Shown here one piece after another: positions 12,501 to 22,339 of a stretch of 64,000 nt of DNA. Under the pieces are notes generated by a model. It was not told where the DNA came from and made no database searches. It saw only the letters and a list, made by a program, of their open reading frames with translations. Position numbers and translations under genes: made by a program. The number at the start of each line of letters is the position of its first letter. Within the stretch, counting starts at the first letter, position 1. This stretch comes from Ulva prolifera (Eukaryota > Chlorophyta > Ulvophyceae > Ulvales > Ulvaceae). Location of the stretch: assembly GCA_023078555.1 (NCBI GenBank), contig CM041200.1:1240001-1304000 (forward strand), in the 5' to 3' direction.

Positions 12501-13371
12501 TGCGCCACACTTGGGTCACCGGAGACGCAAGTGGGCGCAACGGAAACTTAAAGAAGCACATGGGTACACCACGAGCAGTCTACTGGGCGGGTCCAGTGGC
12601 GCAGAGTGGCGGGGGGGGGGGGGTTGGCGGAGGGCGTGCCTCGTCGACGTTGGTTTGAAGCATGTCCGTGGCCTCTGCGTCAGCGAGCTTGCGCATGCGG
12701 GCATCTGCAGCCGCGTGCTGGCTCGCCTTGCGCTCGAATGCTGTTGTCTCCTCATCCTCGCTCTCCTCACCGCCGGAGCGGCCGCTGTCGCCTCCGCTGG
12801 TGTCACCGTCCCCATGACTGCCATCTTCACTGTCGGAGCCATCAAACAATGGCTGCGCCTGCAATTGCCCAATCAATAGGTGTCTACAGGGCGTGCGCGA
12901 GGTGAGATGCATGTGCAGGATGCTCATGTGGTCAGCTGCTTTACCTGCCCTTTACCTGGTGCGACATCCTCCTCCACAGAGGAATCTTCTTGTGCCTGCA
13001 TGCCGTGGTGCATAAGCAACATACTCACATCTGATGCGCTGTGGCACAGCCAAGGCATGTTCAGCGGGTCGAACCTCTTCGTCAGCATCTAGCTCATCAC
13101 CTGACATGCCATCGTCGCTGGAAGGCTCACCGAGCTGGCCACTGCCACCCAGGCCAGCGCTGGGATCGAATTCGTCGTCCATGATGTCTCCATCACTGAG
13201 GCTGTCGTCGCCGCTATCTGTAGGCTTCGATTCTCTAGCTGGTTTGAGCCATGAGGCGTTGTCATCTGAGAAGCCCTTTGGTTTCACTGGCTGTTTCTGC
13301 TGAGGCCCTTTCTTAGAAGCAACAGCAACAGCACTGCTAGGCTGCTTCTTCTTTCCTTTCGCCTTCAACAT
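9537..13371 (-). CDS. NOP2: NOP2/NSUN1 25S rRNA cytosine-C5 methyltransferase
   Basis: Nucleolar methyltransferase that makes m5C in the large-subunit rRNA and is needed for 60S assembly. The start at 13371 gives a Lys-rich N-terminus, then a long Asp/Glu/Ser acidic region (about 13.3-12.65 kb), then the NOP2-specific domain (12.4-11.95 kb) ending [12 protein letters not shown]. The SAM-binding core follows: [17 protein letters not shown] (11.7 kb), a [11 protein letters not shown] segment, [15 protein letters not shown] with motif-IV cysteine (11.06 kb) and [12 protein letters not shown] with the catalytic TC cysteine (10.87 kb). The C-terminal core has [19 protein letters not shown] (10.45 kb). 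The tail is Lys-rich and nucleolar-type, ending at 9537. Both catalytic cysteines are present. The middle exons (11.7-12.5 kb) are far more GC-rich than the flanks, and one intron holds a run of 13 G on the + strand at 12611. Identification is firm; small introns are approximate. Confidence 0.95.
12611..12623 (+). repeat. G13 homopolymer in a NOP2 intron
   Basis: Thirteen consecutive G on the + strand, read as C13 in the NOP2 transcript near an exon end. Such runs are prone to length change and sequencing error. Confidence 0.9.
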
Positions 13372-14389
13372 GCAAGGCAGCTTCAGACTGCCAATATACC
13401 AGCGCAAATTTTGATGCAATATGCCACTGCTAGATGTGCTTCCTTGGGATCGGTGTCCCGGCAACCTCAAGACGCTGTGACCGACCGCTGCGACCGGAGC
13501 ACGCGATGCACTTGTTTGTGTGCATAATCAAAGCCCGATTCTGCGCGCACACGTTCCAGTGCAATACATGTGGGGCATGTACATATCTGGACACAATTCA
13601 CATGCAATTAAGATGCAGCATTAAGGAGTGGCAGTGCACAACGGACTCGGCGGCGTTTGTCTACGGCACTACTGACAATGGCACAGCATCCAAGAGCACA
13701 CCATTACGGCTAATCTTTAACGGGTTGCAAGGGGGATCGCCTTGATCGGGACAGCCTGTGTGGGTGGTGTGCGCAGAACGACCACTGCAGCGCTCAGACG
13801 AAGTACAACACGTCCGTAACACAGACTATACACCTTCCGACATCTCAGAAAACGAAACTATGGTCACTCATCTGCACTGTGCAAGCATACAACCAACGTA
13901 CTCGCATGTACCTGTGAGCTCAACGTGCAGATCTATACAGCGTCCGTGCCGCCGATATACGCAGGAATGGTCAAAGACCTTGATTTGCGTCAGGACAGGC
14001 ACACGCCCAAAATCGTTGAAAGCTACAGCGCGGATTAGTGAACCACACAGCAAGCTGCATGGGGCGTCCGCGAACAGCATGCATGAGCACTGTTGATGGC
14101 ACGTGTAACGCGTGTAACTTGGCAAAATTGCACCTGCAGCTGGGCAGGGCAGGCGTTGAGGTTCCGGTCAAACAGTACCAGGCTCAGGTAAGGTCATGAT
14201 CTGACTTCAAGCCGTGGGCACCATGAACCCTTGTCCACGTGTCGATCCTGTTCATGCACAGTATCGCCGCAAGACCTTGGCACGGCAAGGAGTTGAAACG
14301 AAAACATCAACCGGTCATCGAGCCGTACCCACATGGCCATTGCCATCAGTTCTCTCCCTGGGGCAGGGACACGCCACAGTGATACTCAC

Positions 14390-15398
14390 CATCGGCCGGT
14401 GCACACCCAGCCGCAACGGCGCCTTGCGCAGGGCTGAGTGGATCACCAAGAAGCCCCAGACAACAATCCAAACGTCGCCAGCACTGCAAAGGCACACATG
14501 GCACCGGGAAGTTAGCAGCCTCGAAGGTTGATGCTGAAGGTGCGTGTCACCATAAACATGTAGAGATATCATATTCTAAAATGGTGGATGCATCAATGGG
14601 TCGCGCTGCATGCGCTCATAATGCGGCCGGCTAGCTGGGGGCAGTGCTATGATGTTCGAGGAGTGCTGATGCGAGAGCCACGGTACATTGGGTGTCACAG
14701 GTCGGGTGGAGCACGCTTGGCTGCATTCGTGATTTTGCAGCCATGTGGTGCACGTGGGCATTTCTTTGGCTGGCTGTGATTTGCGTGGTGGTTCATAATA
14801 CGCCTGTGCAGCATGCAAGTATAATTGGCCTGAGCAGTGCGCAAAGGATATTGTGCAGCCTAAACATGTGTAGTTTGTGCTACTTGGCCGTCGGTCTCTG
14901 TCCTTGTGGCACACATCAGTCCTTCTATGCATGTGTTCCATTGCTAGACTGACATCGCCCTTACGACTGCATGAGCTGTGGCATGCCGCAGGTGGAGTGA
15001 AAAACATGGAGACCATGCGGCCTTGGAAGGCTTGGAGCATGATTTGACGGTTCATTCCCAGGTAGAGGAAGCCATAGAATCGCCACAGCGCACAGGAAGA
15101 AAGCAAAGCGTTTCTGTCCGCAGCTGCAGCTGTGAGCGTGTTAGCCATTCAGACTCCATGGCTGCTCCAATAGCAAACGTTACTGTCAGCCACGCAATAA
15201 TAATAGACTCTGAATACCTGGCGCGATGGGAATGTGTGGCACGCCGCTCTCCCCCAATCAAGCTTAGCCTTTTTGATATTTCACACTCACCAAGCGCGAC
15301 ACATATTTGGTGACCACCAGGTATGCTGTATCATCTGTACACTTGAATACCTTGCCACTTGAAAACCTTGCCAACACAGCGCTGGGTGCACCAACATC
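14390..15398 (-). CDS. Unidentified gene, probably a membrane protein (partial model)
   Basis: Two exons are well supported by splice sites. The first, 15291-15398, is 36 codons, preceded by an AG and followed by GTGAGTGTG; it encodes a smooth, conserved-looking segment (VLARFSSGKVFKCTDDTAY and onward). The second, 14390-14483, lies between TTTGCAG and GTGAGTATC and encodes a hydrophobic segment with VWIVVWGFLVIHSALRK. Between them, minus-strand frames contain further hydrophobic stretches (IIIAWLTVTFAIGAAM; ALWRFYGFLYLGMNRQ) that fit membrane helices, but their joins do not settle on a single phase. A possible upstream exon ends at about 15440 and a possible last exon lies at 13.9-14.15 kb. 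I do not recognise the family. A plus-strand reading of part of the interval also exists (see findings). Confidence 0.45.
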
Positions 15399-15480
15399 CT
15401 ATCAGCGCAGAGCAGGTCCGCCAGGTGCAACAGTGGCACTCACGTAGCCTCACCAAGCAGATGCAGAGACGTTGATTCAG

Positions 15481-17127
15481 CTAGTGACCGTCTGTGTCAG
15501 GGTGGTGCATGCTTGCATGTTCCTTGATCAGGTGCCGCTGGACGTCAGGAGCGACCGCATGCTCAAACAGCGAATGAGCTCCAATCAGACGGTCCTTGAA
15601 AACCCTACATGTGCTTGTGCCCAAACTCCTGTCAGCAGCTGCTAGGTCTACACTGCTGAACTCAATGCAGGTAGTGCAAGCAGCAAGGGGCTATCACCTG
15701 AAGGGGTTCTTGATCGCAAAGGTTGTGCATCTTGCCCCTTTGCTAACAGCATCTGTGACCGAGCCCACAGACTTGTCATCATTCCCAGCTATGCCCATCA
15801 AGATGAAATCAACCTGAGTTGCCACGGCGTGTCAACATCTGGCTGCATTTGATCCAGTGGCACATTGATATGTCAGGGCCCTGCAATGAGCTGTGCCAGG
15901 CTCTTGCCGTCGTTGTGATATTGTGTTAGCGTGTGTGTTGTGGATACATGATCACTGATGAGCACACCTCCTGGGAAATGCCAACTTCCAGGATACCTTC
16001 AGCGATTGTCATTCCTCTGCGAACAGTCTGTACTTGCACTGTTGCGGTCCCTCCCCACTCTTCCAAAACCTACCAGGTTGTGACGGCGGTTGACAGTAGC
16101 CAGTGCGGCGATGACGATGTGATCAAAGGCGCGCGCTGGGCGCACCTTCCGATATTCAGCCAGATCATCGTCTGTGATGCAGTGACTGCCATGCTCTGGT
16201 GAGGGGCTGGTGCCATCTCGGTGCTCGCTTTGCAGTGCCAACACATGAACTATGTCAGATGGACGAACGAGATGTTCCAGAGCTGTCAAAACAGCATAGC
16301 CTGGAGATGGCCCAAACATTAATGCAAGCTTACGCCGGTTTTCAGGTGGAATCAATTCTTGCAAACCAATGCTTGGAGAAGCCTGGCACAGCTGGATAGA
16401 CACCAATTTGTTGCATACCTGAGTTGTCAGACAGATCGACAGGTATCAAAAACCTGGATGATTCCTCGATTGCATAGCTAGTGGAGCGAACTATGCACAC
16501 ATGTACACCAGATATGCGGAGAGCGTGATCTGCAACACTGCCAAGCACATGAACGTCCGAATCGCAAACACCAGTTGCATAATCGCCTTTCTTCCTTCCA
16601 TAGCTTCCAACAAAGAGAAAATCGATGTTCAAATGTTCTGCCAGCCTAGTGAGTGCATGGCACGTGCTTTCCCCAGGTTCCCTTTCCACGGAGTGAAACT
16701 CTGCAGTCCAAGTATCAGTTTTGCCAGGACTCGATCATTATCAGGTCCCGAGGTGTGCGACCCTGCACCTGCTTGCGGAAGCTTGTGCTTAATGAAAGCT
16801 GTCGTGTACTCATGCTTTATATGTGTGGCGCTTAAATGTTGTGGCAAGTACGTCTTGGAGGCATGAGTGACATGTAAGACAAAAACTTCGGAGCCTTCTT
16901 GCATGGAATGGAAGTGCAAAGCAGTTTGCCATGCTTTTTCACTGACTCGCGATCCTGCAAGGCTGGTGTGCAGTCATCCAGGTGATGATGCAAGCAGACT
17001 GTAAAGCCAAGCACTCGGGGGTGACATGCAGACCATCAACTGCTACGCCAATCCGAATCCTGGCACCCGCCACGTGCTCACGAAACTTCTGAGCTAGCTG
17101 CACAAGTTTCATAGCGGCGGACACCAA
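15481..17127 (-). CDS. Two-domain universal stress protein
   Basis: Starts at the ATG at 17127 (MVSAAMKLVQLAQKF, then RIGVAVDGL, the first USP strand). A second exon has EVFVLHVTHASKTYL. A third has LFVGSYGRKKGD and VLGSVADHAL, matching the G-x2-G-x9-G-S/T nucleotide-binding loop of the UspA fold. A second, more degenerate USP repeat follows: FLIPVDLSDNS opens it, and GIAGNDDKSVGSVTDAVSKG at about 15.75 kb closes it. The last exon (about 15596-15481) encodes a short helical tail ending in His before TAG. Family members bind ATP or AMP and respond to stress; the substrate here cannot be told. The start lies 149 bp from the edge of the inverted-repeat element at 17276. Confidence 0.75.
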
Positions 17128-17275
17128 TTATCGAAACCGTTACTACTTTACCGTGGGCTCGTGCACGTCTCCGAGGTGTTAGAAAGCACCGACCGAGATG
17201 ATCTTGTGGAACTGGATTCCTCCACACTATGTTTCGTGAGCAGCGTTGGATTACAGGATAACACAGATGCTGTGG

Positions 17276-17440
17276 CCCCCGTGTTATTATACCCGCTTCG
17301 TTGTGCCCTCACCACTCCCGCTAGCGAGGGACATCGACAGAACTGAGCACCTTGTACATCAAAGGAGCAGCAGAAACACGTAAAACGTTTCATCGATCAT
17401 AAAGAAAGATATCGTCCCTTTTTCGGCCGAAATGTACAAG
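17276..17440 (+). repeat. Left terminal inverted repeat
   Basis: Left arm of the element, matching the reverse complement of 18593-18757. It starts CCCCCGTG and ends around CGGCCGAAATG. It contains a stop codon shared in the same place with the right arm, so conservation is not that of a coding frame. Confidence 0.75.
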
Positions 17441-17759
17441 CAACCTGTGCTGCAGTAGCTATGCAGACCTTCCGATCGGGATGTTGCACATCTACCCGCC
17501 GTACCTCGTCTACATAACGTTACATACACATTGCTGGTCTCTTTGTCATCTTTTAGGCTGGTCGTACTTTCGAGCTGGTCGGCTTGCGTGGCGTCATCAC
17601 AACACAAACGCACTTGGATGTCAAGCTGATGAGTTGACGCAAGTAGAGAACGAAATCAGTGCCGAATTACTGGCTATGGCAGATGCTGACACTTGTCATG
17701 GCAAATATACGTTTACGGTGGGCTAAGTATACGCTCATACATGCGAATGGCTTGTCCTC

Positions 17760-18602
17760 AACATTCAAACAAGCAGACCGCTGCAGCAATGACGATCATA
17801 GCACTTCTACTGTAGTGTAAAAACAATGCATCTTCATGCCATGCGTTGATAAAAAACACCATATTGTCACTCACTGCTGTGCTTCCCATGATTGTGCAAC
17901 ACAATGTACGAGACGTTGGGATGATTGAGAACACCCGACAGGGCATCCTGTACTTACAGCCAGAGCAGGTCACTCCAGCACCCTTGAAGTTCTTGCCTAC
18001 TAGAGGAGGACCATTGACAGTAGCTGTTTGGTCTGCCTTTGCAGCTAATTTAGCATCACATGCCCAAACACGCCCAGAATTCTGATGTTCTTTGCTTGCT
18101 GTCCATCGGCTGGCCTCACACATAGGTGTGATACAACGCGGTTTACTCACCAGCTGCCTATTTTTGCTTTGTATCCCACAGTTGCCCCGCTTGTCCTCAG
18201 CGAGCTTGACATTCTGCAGGACGTTGTTGACGTCCTCACAACGAAGACACTCCCACATGTTGCCCCAACCAGCAACACAAACGATTATCACACATTCACA
18301 GAAGTGTGTGCCTGGGCCATGTGATTTCGATCCAGATCACAGCTGTCATACGGATTGGGGTTGAACACTGCAAACATCTCTGATCGAAAGACACAACCAT
18401 GGGTCCTCCAGGCGTGAATACGTTGTCCGTGTGAGTTCGCAGCAACGGTATCTTTGCGTGGATCAACGGTCCAGCGAATGCTAGAATAAAACGTGGACTC
18501 TTCACATTCCTGAGGTTCCAGTCGCAAGTCTCGTACGTCTATCGCGATGGACAGGTCCGGCAATGCAGCACAAATCTGAGGCGCCGTGGTAACTGCGCGC
18601 AT
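17760..18602 (-). CDS. Unidentified exons inside the TIR element
   Basis: The minus strand has several exon-like stretches. One at about 18300-18600 (ICAALPDLSIAIDVRDLRLE and onward) begins inside the right arm. One at about 18150-18290 ends exactly at GTGAGTAAAC and contains DVNNVLQNVKLAEDKRG. One at about 17960-18050 ends in GVTCSGCK before GTACAGG. They may form a small spliced gene carried by the element. The + strand has competing frames at 17846-18085 and 18085-18324. No family, catalytic triad or zinc finger is recognised. Confidence 0.3.
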
Positions 18603-18757
18603 TTCGGCCGCAAAGGCAACGCTCTCTTTCCATTGATCTGTGAAAGGTTTTGTGTGTTTTTGCTGCTAATTTGATGTACGAGGTGCTCAGTTCTGTCGAT
18701 GTCCCTCGTTTGCGGGAGTGGCGAGGACACAAAGAAGCGGGTATAATAACATGGGGG
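18593..18757 (-). repeat. Right terminal inverted repeat
   Basis: Right arm of the element, inverted relative to 17276-17440 and differing at scattered single bases, as expected for an old insertion. Confidence 0.75.
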
Positions 18758-19054
18758 TGCTGTCGCATGACAAGTGGCGACCTGTGCGGTGGTTGAAGGC
18801 AGCTGTATTGTGGCCACGCGTGGCAGAGCATGACATGACAGCCGGCTGCCGTGGATGCACAGCGAAATTGAATTGTATACGAGGAGCTCAAACCAGTGCT
18901 GGCGGTGCCTGCGATCGGGTTCCGCTGTAGAAGACGAAAGCCTCCGTGCGCTGATATCAAGAAAATCCCCACGAGCGCCTGTTTCCCAGCCCGAGCCAGT
19001 CGTTCTTACTCCTAGTTGCTGAGCTTTTCATAACCCGGCTCCTTCTTGTACGAC

Positions 19055-19994
19055 ATGACGAAGTATGATGGCGATCCGATTGGAATCCGCTCTGGGCGCA
19101 CCGGGAAGTTTGTGTTGGGCAAAGACAGGAAAAAGAGTATGGAAATGTTTCTTAAAACGGGAAAGCATCCTCTCATCGAATATACGAGGGAGGAGCACGC
19201 AAAGAGCGTGCTGCCTCCACTACCTATTGTTGATGTGAATCGCCCCCACATATTTATGGATCTGAAGCAGCGATCAGGAGTATGCGGCAGGCTTGTATTC
19301 GAGCTGTTTGAAGACCTGTATCCTTCTCTTTGTGTTCCCTTTCGAAACAGGTGCCTCGAGGTGTGTTCCAAAGCTTTGGATCCCAGGCCACAGTTGGCAG
19401 GTTACTCAACTCTACCATGTTACCACCTTGCAGGGGTTCCATTCTATAAAGAATACAATCATAGAAAAGGTTCAAATCAACTTCGCGGCTTTCGGCGGAA
19501 CCTGCCCGCACACGCGACCAGAATCCGTGTCAATTCCTCAAAACCACAAGCTGCAACATGTTGATCCAGGCCTGCTTTCTGTCAGCAGCGATGGTTCTCA
19601 CTTTGCCATAACGCTGCGGAGGGCCCTACCGCTGGATGCTGGCTACAAGGTGATCGGCCGCGTTTCTAAAGGCATGGAAGTATTGACAGTGTTGAACAAC
19701 GTCGCGGTGGACTCTGAGGAGAAGCCGGATATCTCCATCTGCATAGAACAGTGCGGCCTGACGAATCACAAAGGTGAGAATGAAACGTTGTCAGCAGCTG
19801 GGTTCAGTTTGGGTACAGATCTAGGGAAAGGTGCCCGGGATGGATTGCAAGCAGCATCGCAACAAGTCCAAAACGCATTGAGAGATGGATTGAAACGAAC
19901 AACCGCACCAAGTCTGAAAATTCCGAAGAAGCGGCGGCACGTTGCAGATGCTGCAAGTAGTGACGATTCTTCTGACAGTGGCGGTGATGTGTAA
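19055..19994 (+). CDS. Divergent cyclophilin-like protein
   Basis: The N-terminus from the ATG at 19055 is not cyclophilin (TKYDGDPIGIRSGRTGKFV, then a basic helix). It leads into HIFMDLKQRSGVCGRLVFEL, which is the first strand-turn-strand of the cyclophilin fold. After two small introns (about 19320-19352 and in the 19430-19500 region) the C-terminal half of the fold follows, with HFAITLRRALPLDAGYKVIG and RVSKGMEVL, corresponding to the usual F-x-I-T and V-x-G-R-V-x-x-G-M motifs. The catalytic Arg-Phe segment and the tryptophan of canonical enzymes are not evident, so prolyl isomerase activity is doubtful. The tail is basic, then ends in a Ser/Asp-rich stretch of nuclear-protein type. Start choice rests on the first in-frame ATG. 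Confidence 0.65.
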
Positions 19995-22339
19995 CTTCGC
20001 TTGGCAAGCACTCGCCTGTCAGGTATGGTGGAGGTTGTCTCTTGTATCATGGACAGGCTAGTCGTGCGGTGCAGTATTCGAGATGTTCAGCCGCAGGTTG
20101 ATGTGTTATATGGCCCGGCCTTGAAATACGGGCTGGGTTCTGTAAACACTATCACTGCCCTACTGCGTTCGTCCAGTTCTTTGGACCACAAGGCTGGCCT
20201 CACAGGCATTTGCCGAGCTGCTGCCTACAGGAGTGCCAAGCCGCGTAATGTCGGGCTGTGAATAACTCCGTATTGGCCGAAGGATTACATCACTGTCAAT
20301 GAAGCAACATGCGTCCCGCATATGCACACATCCAATCAGGTGGCTCGGAATTATAGCATTCAGCTACGCCTGCACTTTCACAGAGCTGACGTGCGCATTT
20401 AGGGGCAAGCCGGTGTGCATGGCAGGCCGCTGCCGGTTTGTTGTGAAGGGCTCTGCCTGCGCACGCCCAAGGCATAGGCGACACTCACCGAGCGGATACC
20501 GTGTTGTACGAATGGAATTATTTCCTACCTGCGCACGTTGCACAACTGTGCTCTTATCAGGGTCGACAGGTCAGCTTGTGCATGTTGAACATGCACGGTC
20601 TGAATACGATTGACTCACCACTGGAAGAGGGACTCCTGGGTTACTGCAACGGAGTGCGCGTGAGAGCATGTTGGTGGAGTTGCAGAAGAGAGAGCATGTA
20701 GAGCCATGCATATGGCTCGCCTGATTGACATGTATCCGTGTAGCCATGTGGCTCGGCGAGGCGGCTGGGTCTGACCCCGAGGGTGGCAAACATGCAGGAC
20801 TTCCATCTGGAGGTGTGTTGAGCATGCACGCTTCCTACGTTGCTGTATGTGTGCTTGCAATTCCACATACAGCACAGGCACAAGCAGGCCTCCACCCCTG
20901 GCAACTGGGCTGCTGCATGGCGAGCCTGTTGGTCCAGCAGTCGGTCCACTTGGCTCATAGCTAAGGAAACTCAGGTAGCCACATGCTTGGTCATCCGCCC
21001 CACAGCCTGCGGCGCTGGATGGGGACCCGATTTCACACCAATTCCTTTGTCAGTGTGTTGCAAGGACCAATCAAGAGAGGCAGGTAGCACCGCGACATCC
21101 GCGTAAACGACGCGAAAAGGAACCTCACACGTGCAGGCGTATACATAAAACACCGGCGGCCCGCCACACAGAATAACACAGCGAGCCCGCTCTGCACAAA
21201 CACTACCAATGTACGCCAACGCCAGCACACAACCTCGTGCATGTACGCCAGCACCCACACACGCGCCCCCCTCCGCGGCGCCCCCCAAGGTGCACGCGGC
21301 TCAGGTGTCACGACACCAACACCCACATGAATCCTGCCGGGGGAGGAGTCCCCGGCGCCTGGACACTAACCCAGTCCTCCTTTGGCAGGGTGGTCTAAGG
21401 AAGAAGGCCGCTGAGACGCGGGCACACAGCGCCATGACTGCAGCAGCCATGGCAGACTTCTACAGCACGCTTGAGCAAGCTGCGCCGAGTACGCGCCAGC
21501 CCGGCCGTGCATGTGGAGCGCATTCATGCAGCTAGACAAGGAGCAGGCTGTACAGGTGCCGCCATTCTGTGCCGGCAGGACATGTACTTGTGAGGGCCGA
21601 GTCGCGAGGGCTGGCCCTCCTGCGTTAGCCTCACATTTCATCTGCACTGATGTCACCTTCAGAGGGCCCCTAGAAGCTGTGAAAAGCTGCCAACCGCCAC
21701 AATCTCAAAGCAGGATAACGTACAGATGGAATGCCTGTCTGGTCTCCTAGCCCCCTTTACAGCTGCCCCACGCAAGTCGGAGCGCTGCTGCATGCCACCT
21801 CTCCCACAGCCATTCCCCTCAAAGATGCTCCCTGAGAGCAGCACGGCCATATGCTTGCAGCAACCACGGTGCGCTGCACAGCAAGCAAGCTCCCTGATTG
21901 ACAGCAACGGCCTCTGCTCCACAGTACCCTAGGTAGCTGTCCCCATCCCCAACCTGTCTGCCTCGATCTCCGGCACTACCTGTGGCCTCTGGTGGCATCT
22001 AAAGCCTCCCTGTGCCAGATGGGAGCATTCACGTACCCCACGGGGTCATCTTGGTGGCCGGCGCCAGGCTCCACTCACGCAAGCTTTGCCGGTGACGGCC
22101 ACCGACTGGATAGGGAATACTTGTACGCATGAGGGACTGTCTCAGATGGATCGTCGACGTCACCGGAGCAGCACGGCACAAACTGCTCCTCCCCACGCTG
22201 CCACGCAGGCGGCTCCCGACACAGCTGCTGCCGGACCAGTGACACCGCCGTCTGCACAGCACCACCTGCCTGTCTCGGCTGCCGCTTGTACGCACTTTGT
22301 CAGTGACACCACCGCAGGAAGTGGAAGGACTGATTTCCG
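19995..22339. other. Poorly resolved region, one possible minus-strand gene
   Basis: No firm gene. On the minus strand an ATG at 21450 opens a frame of 40-odd codons that is Ala/Arg-rich with hydroxyl and basic residues and no acidic residue until its end, the look of a plastid or mitochondrial transit peptide (MAAAVMALCARVSAAFFLR). A helical segment, MSQVDRLLDQQARHAAAQL, at 20896-20958 could be a later exon of the same gene. The join between them was not found. The 22.0-22.3 kb part may hold the last exon(s) of the bestrophin gene. The + strand of 21150-21320 is A/C-rich. Confidence 0.3.

Larger units (their letters stand above)
17276..18757. mobile_element. Long-TIR DNA element, possibly hAT-like
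   Basis: The outer ends are inverted copies of each other. Both read inward from CCCCCRTGTTATTATACCCG through GAGGGACATCGACAGAACTG to CGGCCGAAATG. By eye they are about 80-85% alike over roughly 165 bp, with weaker similarity beyond. Just outside lie TGCTGTGG (17268-17275) and TGCTGTCG (18758-18765), a direct repeat matching at 7 of 8 positions, which looks like an 8-bp target-site duplication. The element is 1482 bp. The interior has minus-strand exon-like frames but no recognised transposase. It lies between the start of the universal stress protein gene and the cyclophilin gene. An 8-bp duplication would fit the hAT superfamily, but no hAT dimerisation motif was seen, so the class is uncertain. 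Confidence 0.65.

Noticed and set aside
11338..12658. Plus-strand frames over NOP2
   Set aside because: NOP2 SAM-binding and catalytic motifs are all on the minus strand; the plus frames are composition shadows.
18085..18324. Plus-strand frames inside the inverted-repeat element as a transposase
   Set aside because: No DDE, RNase-H or zinc-finger pattern; the minus strand has better splice sites, though neither is convincing.
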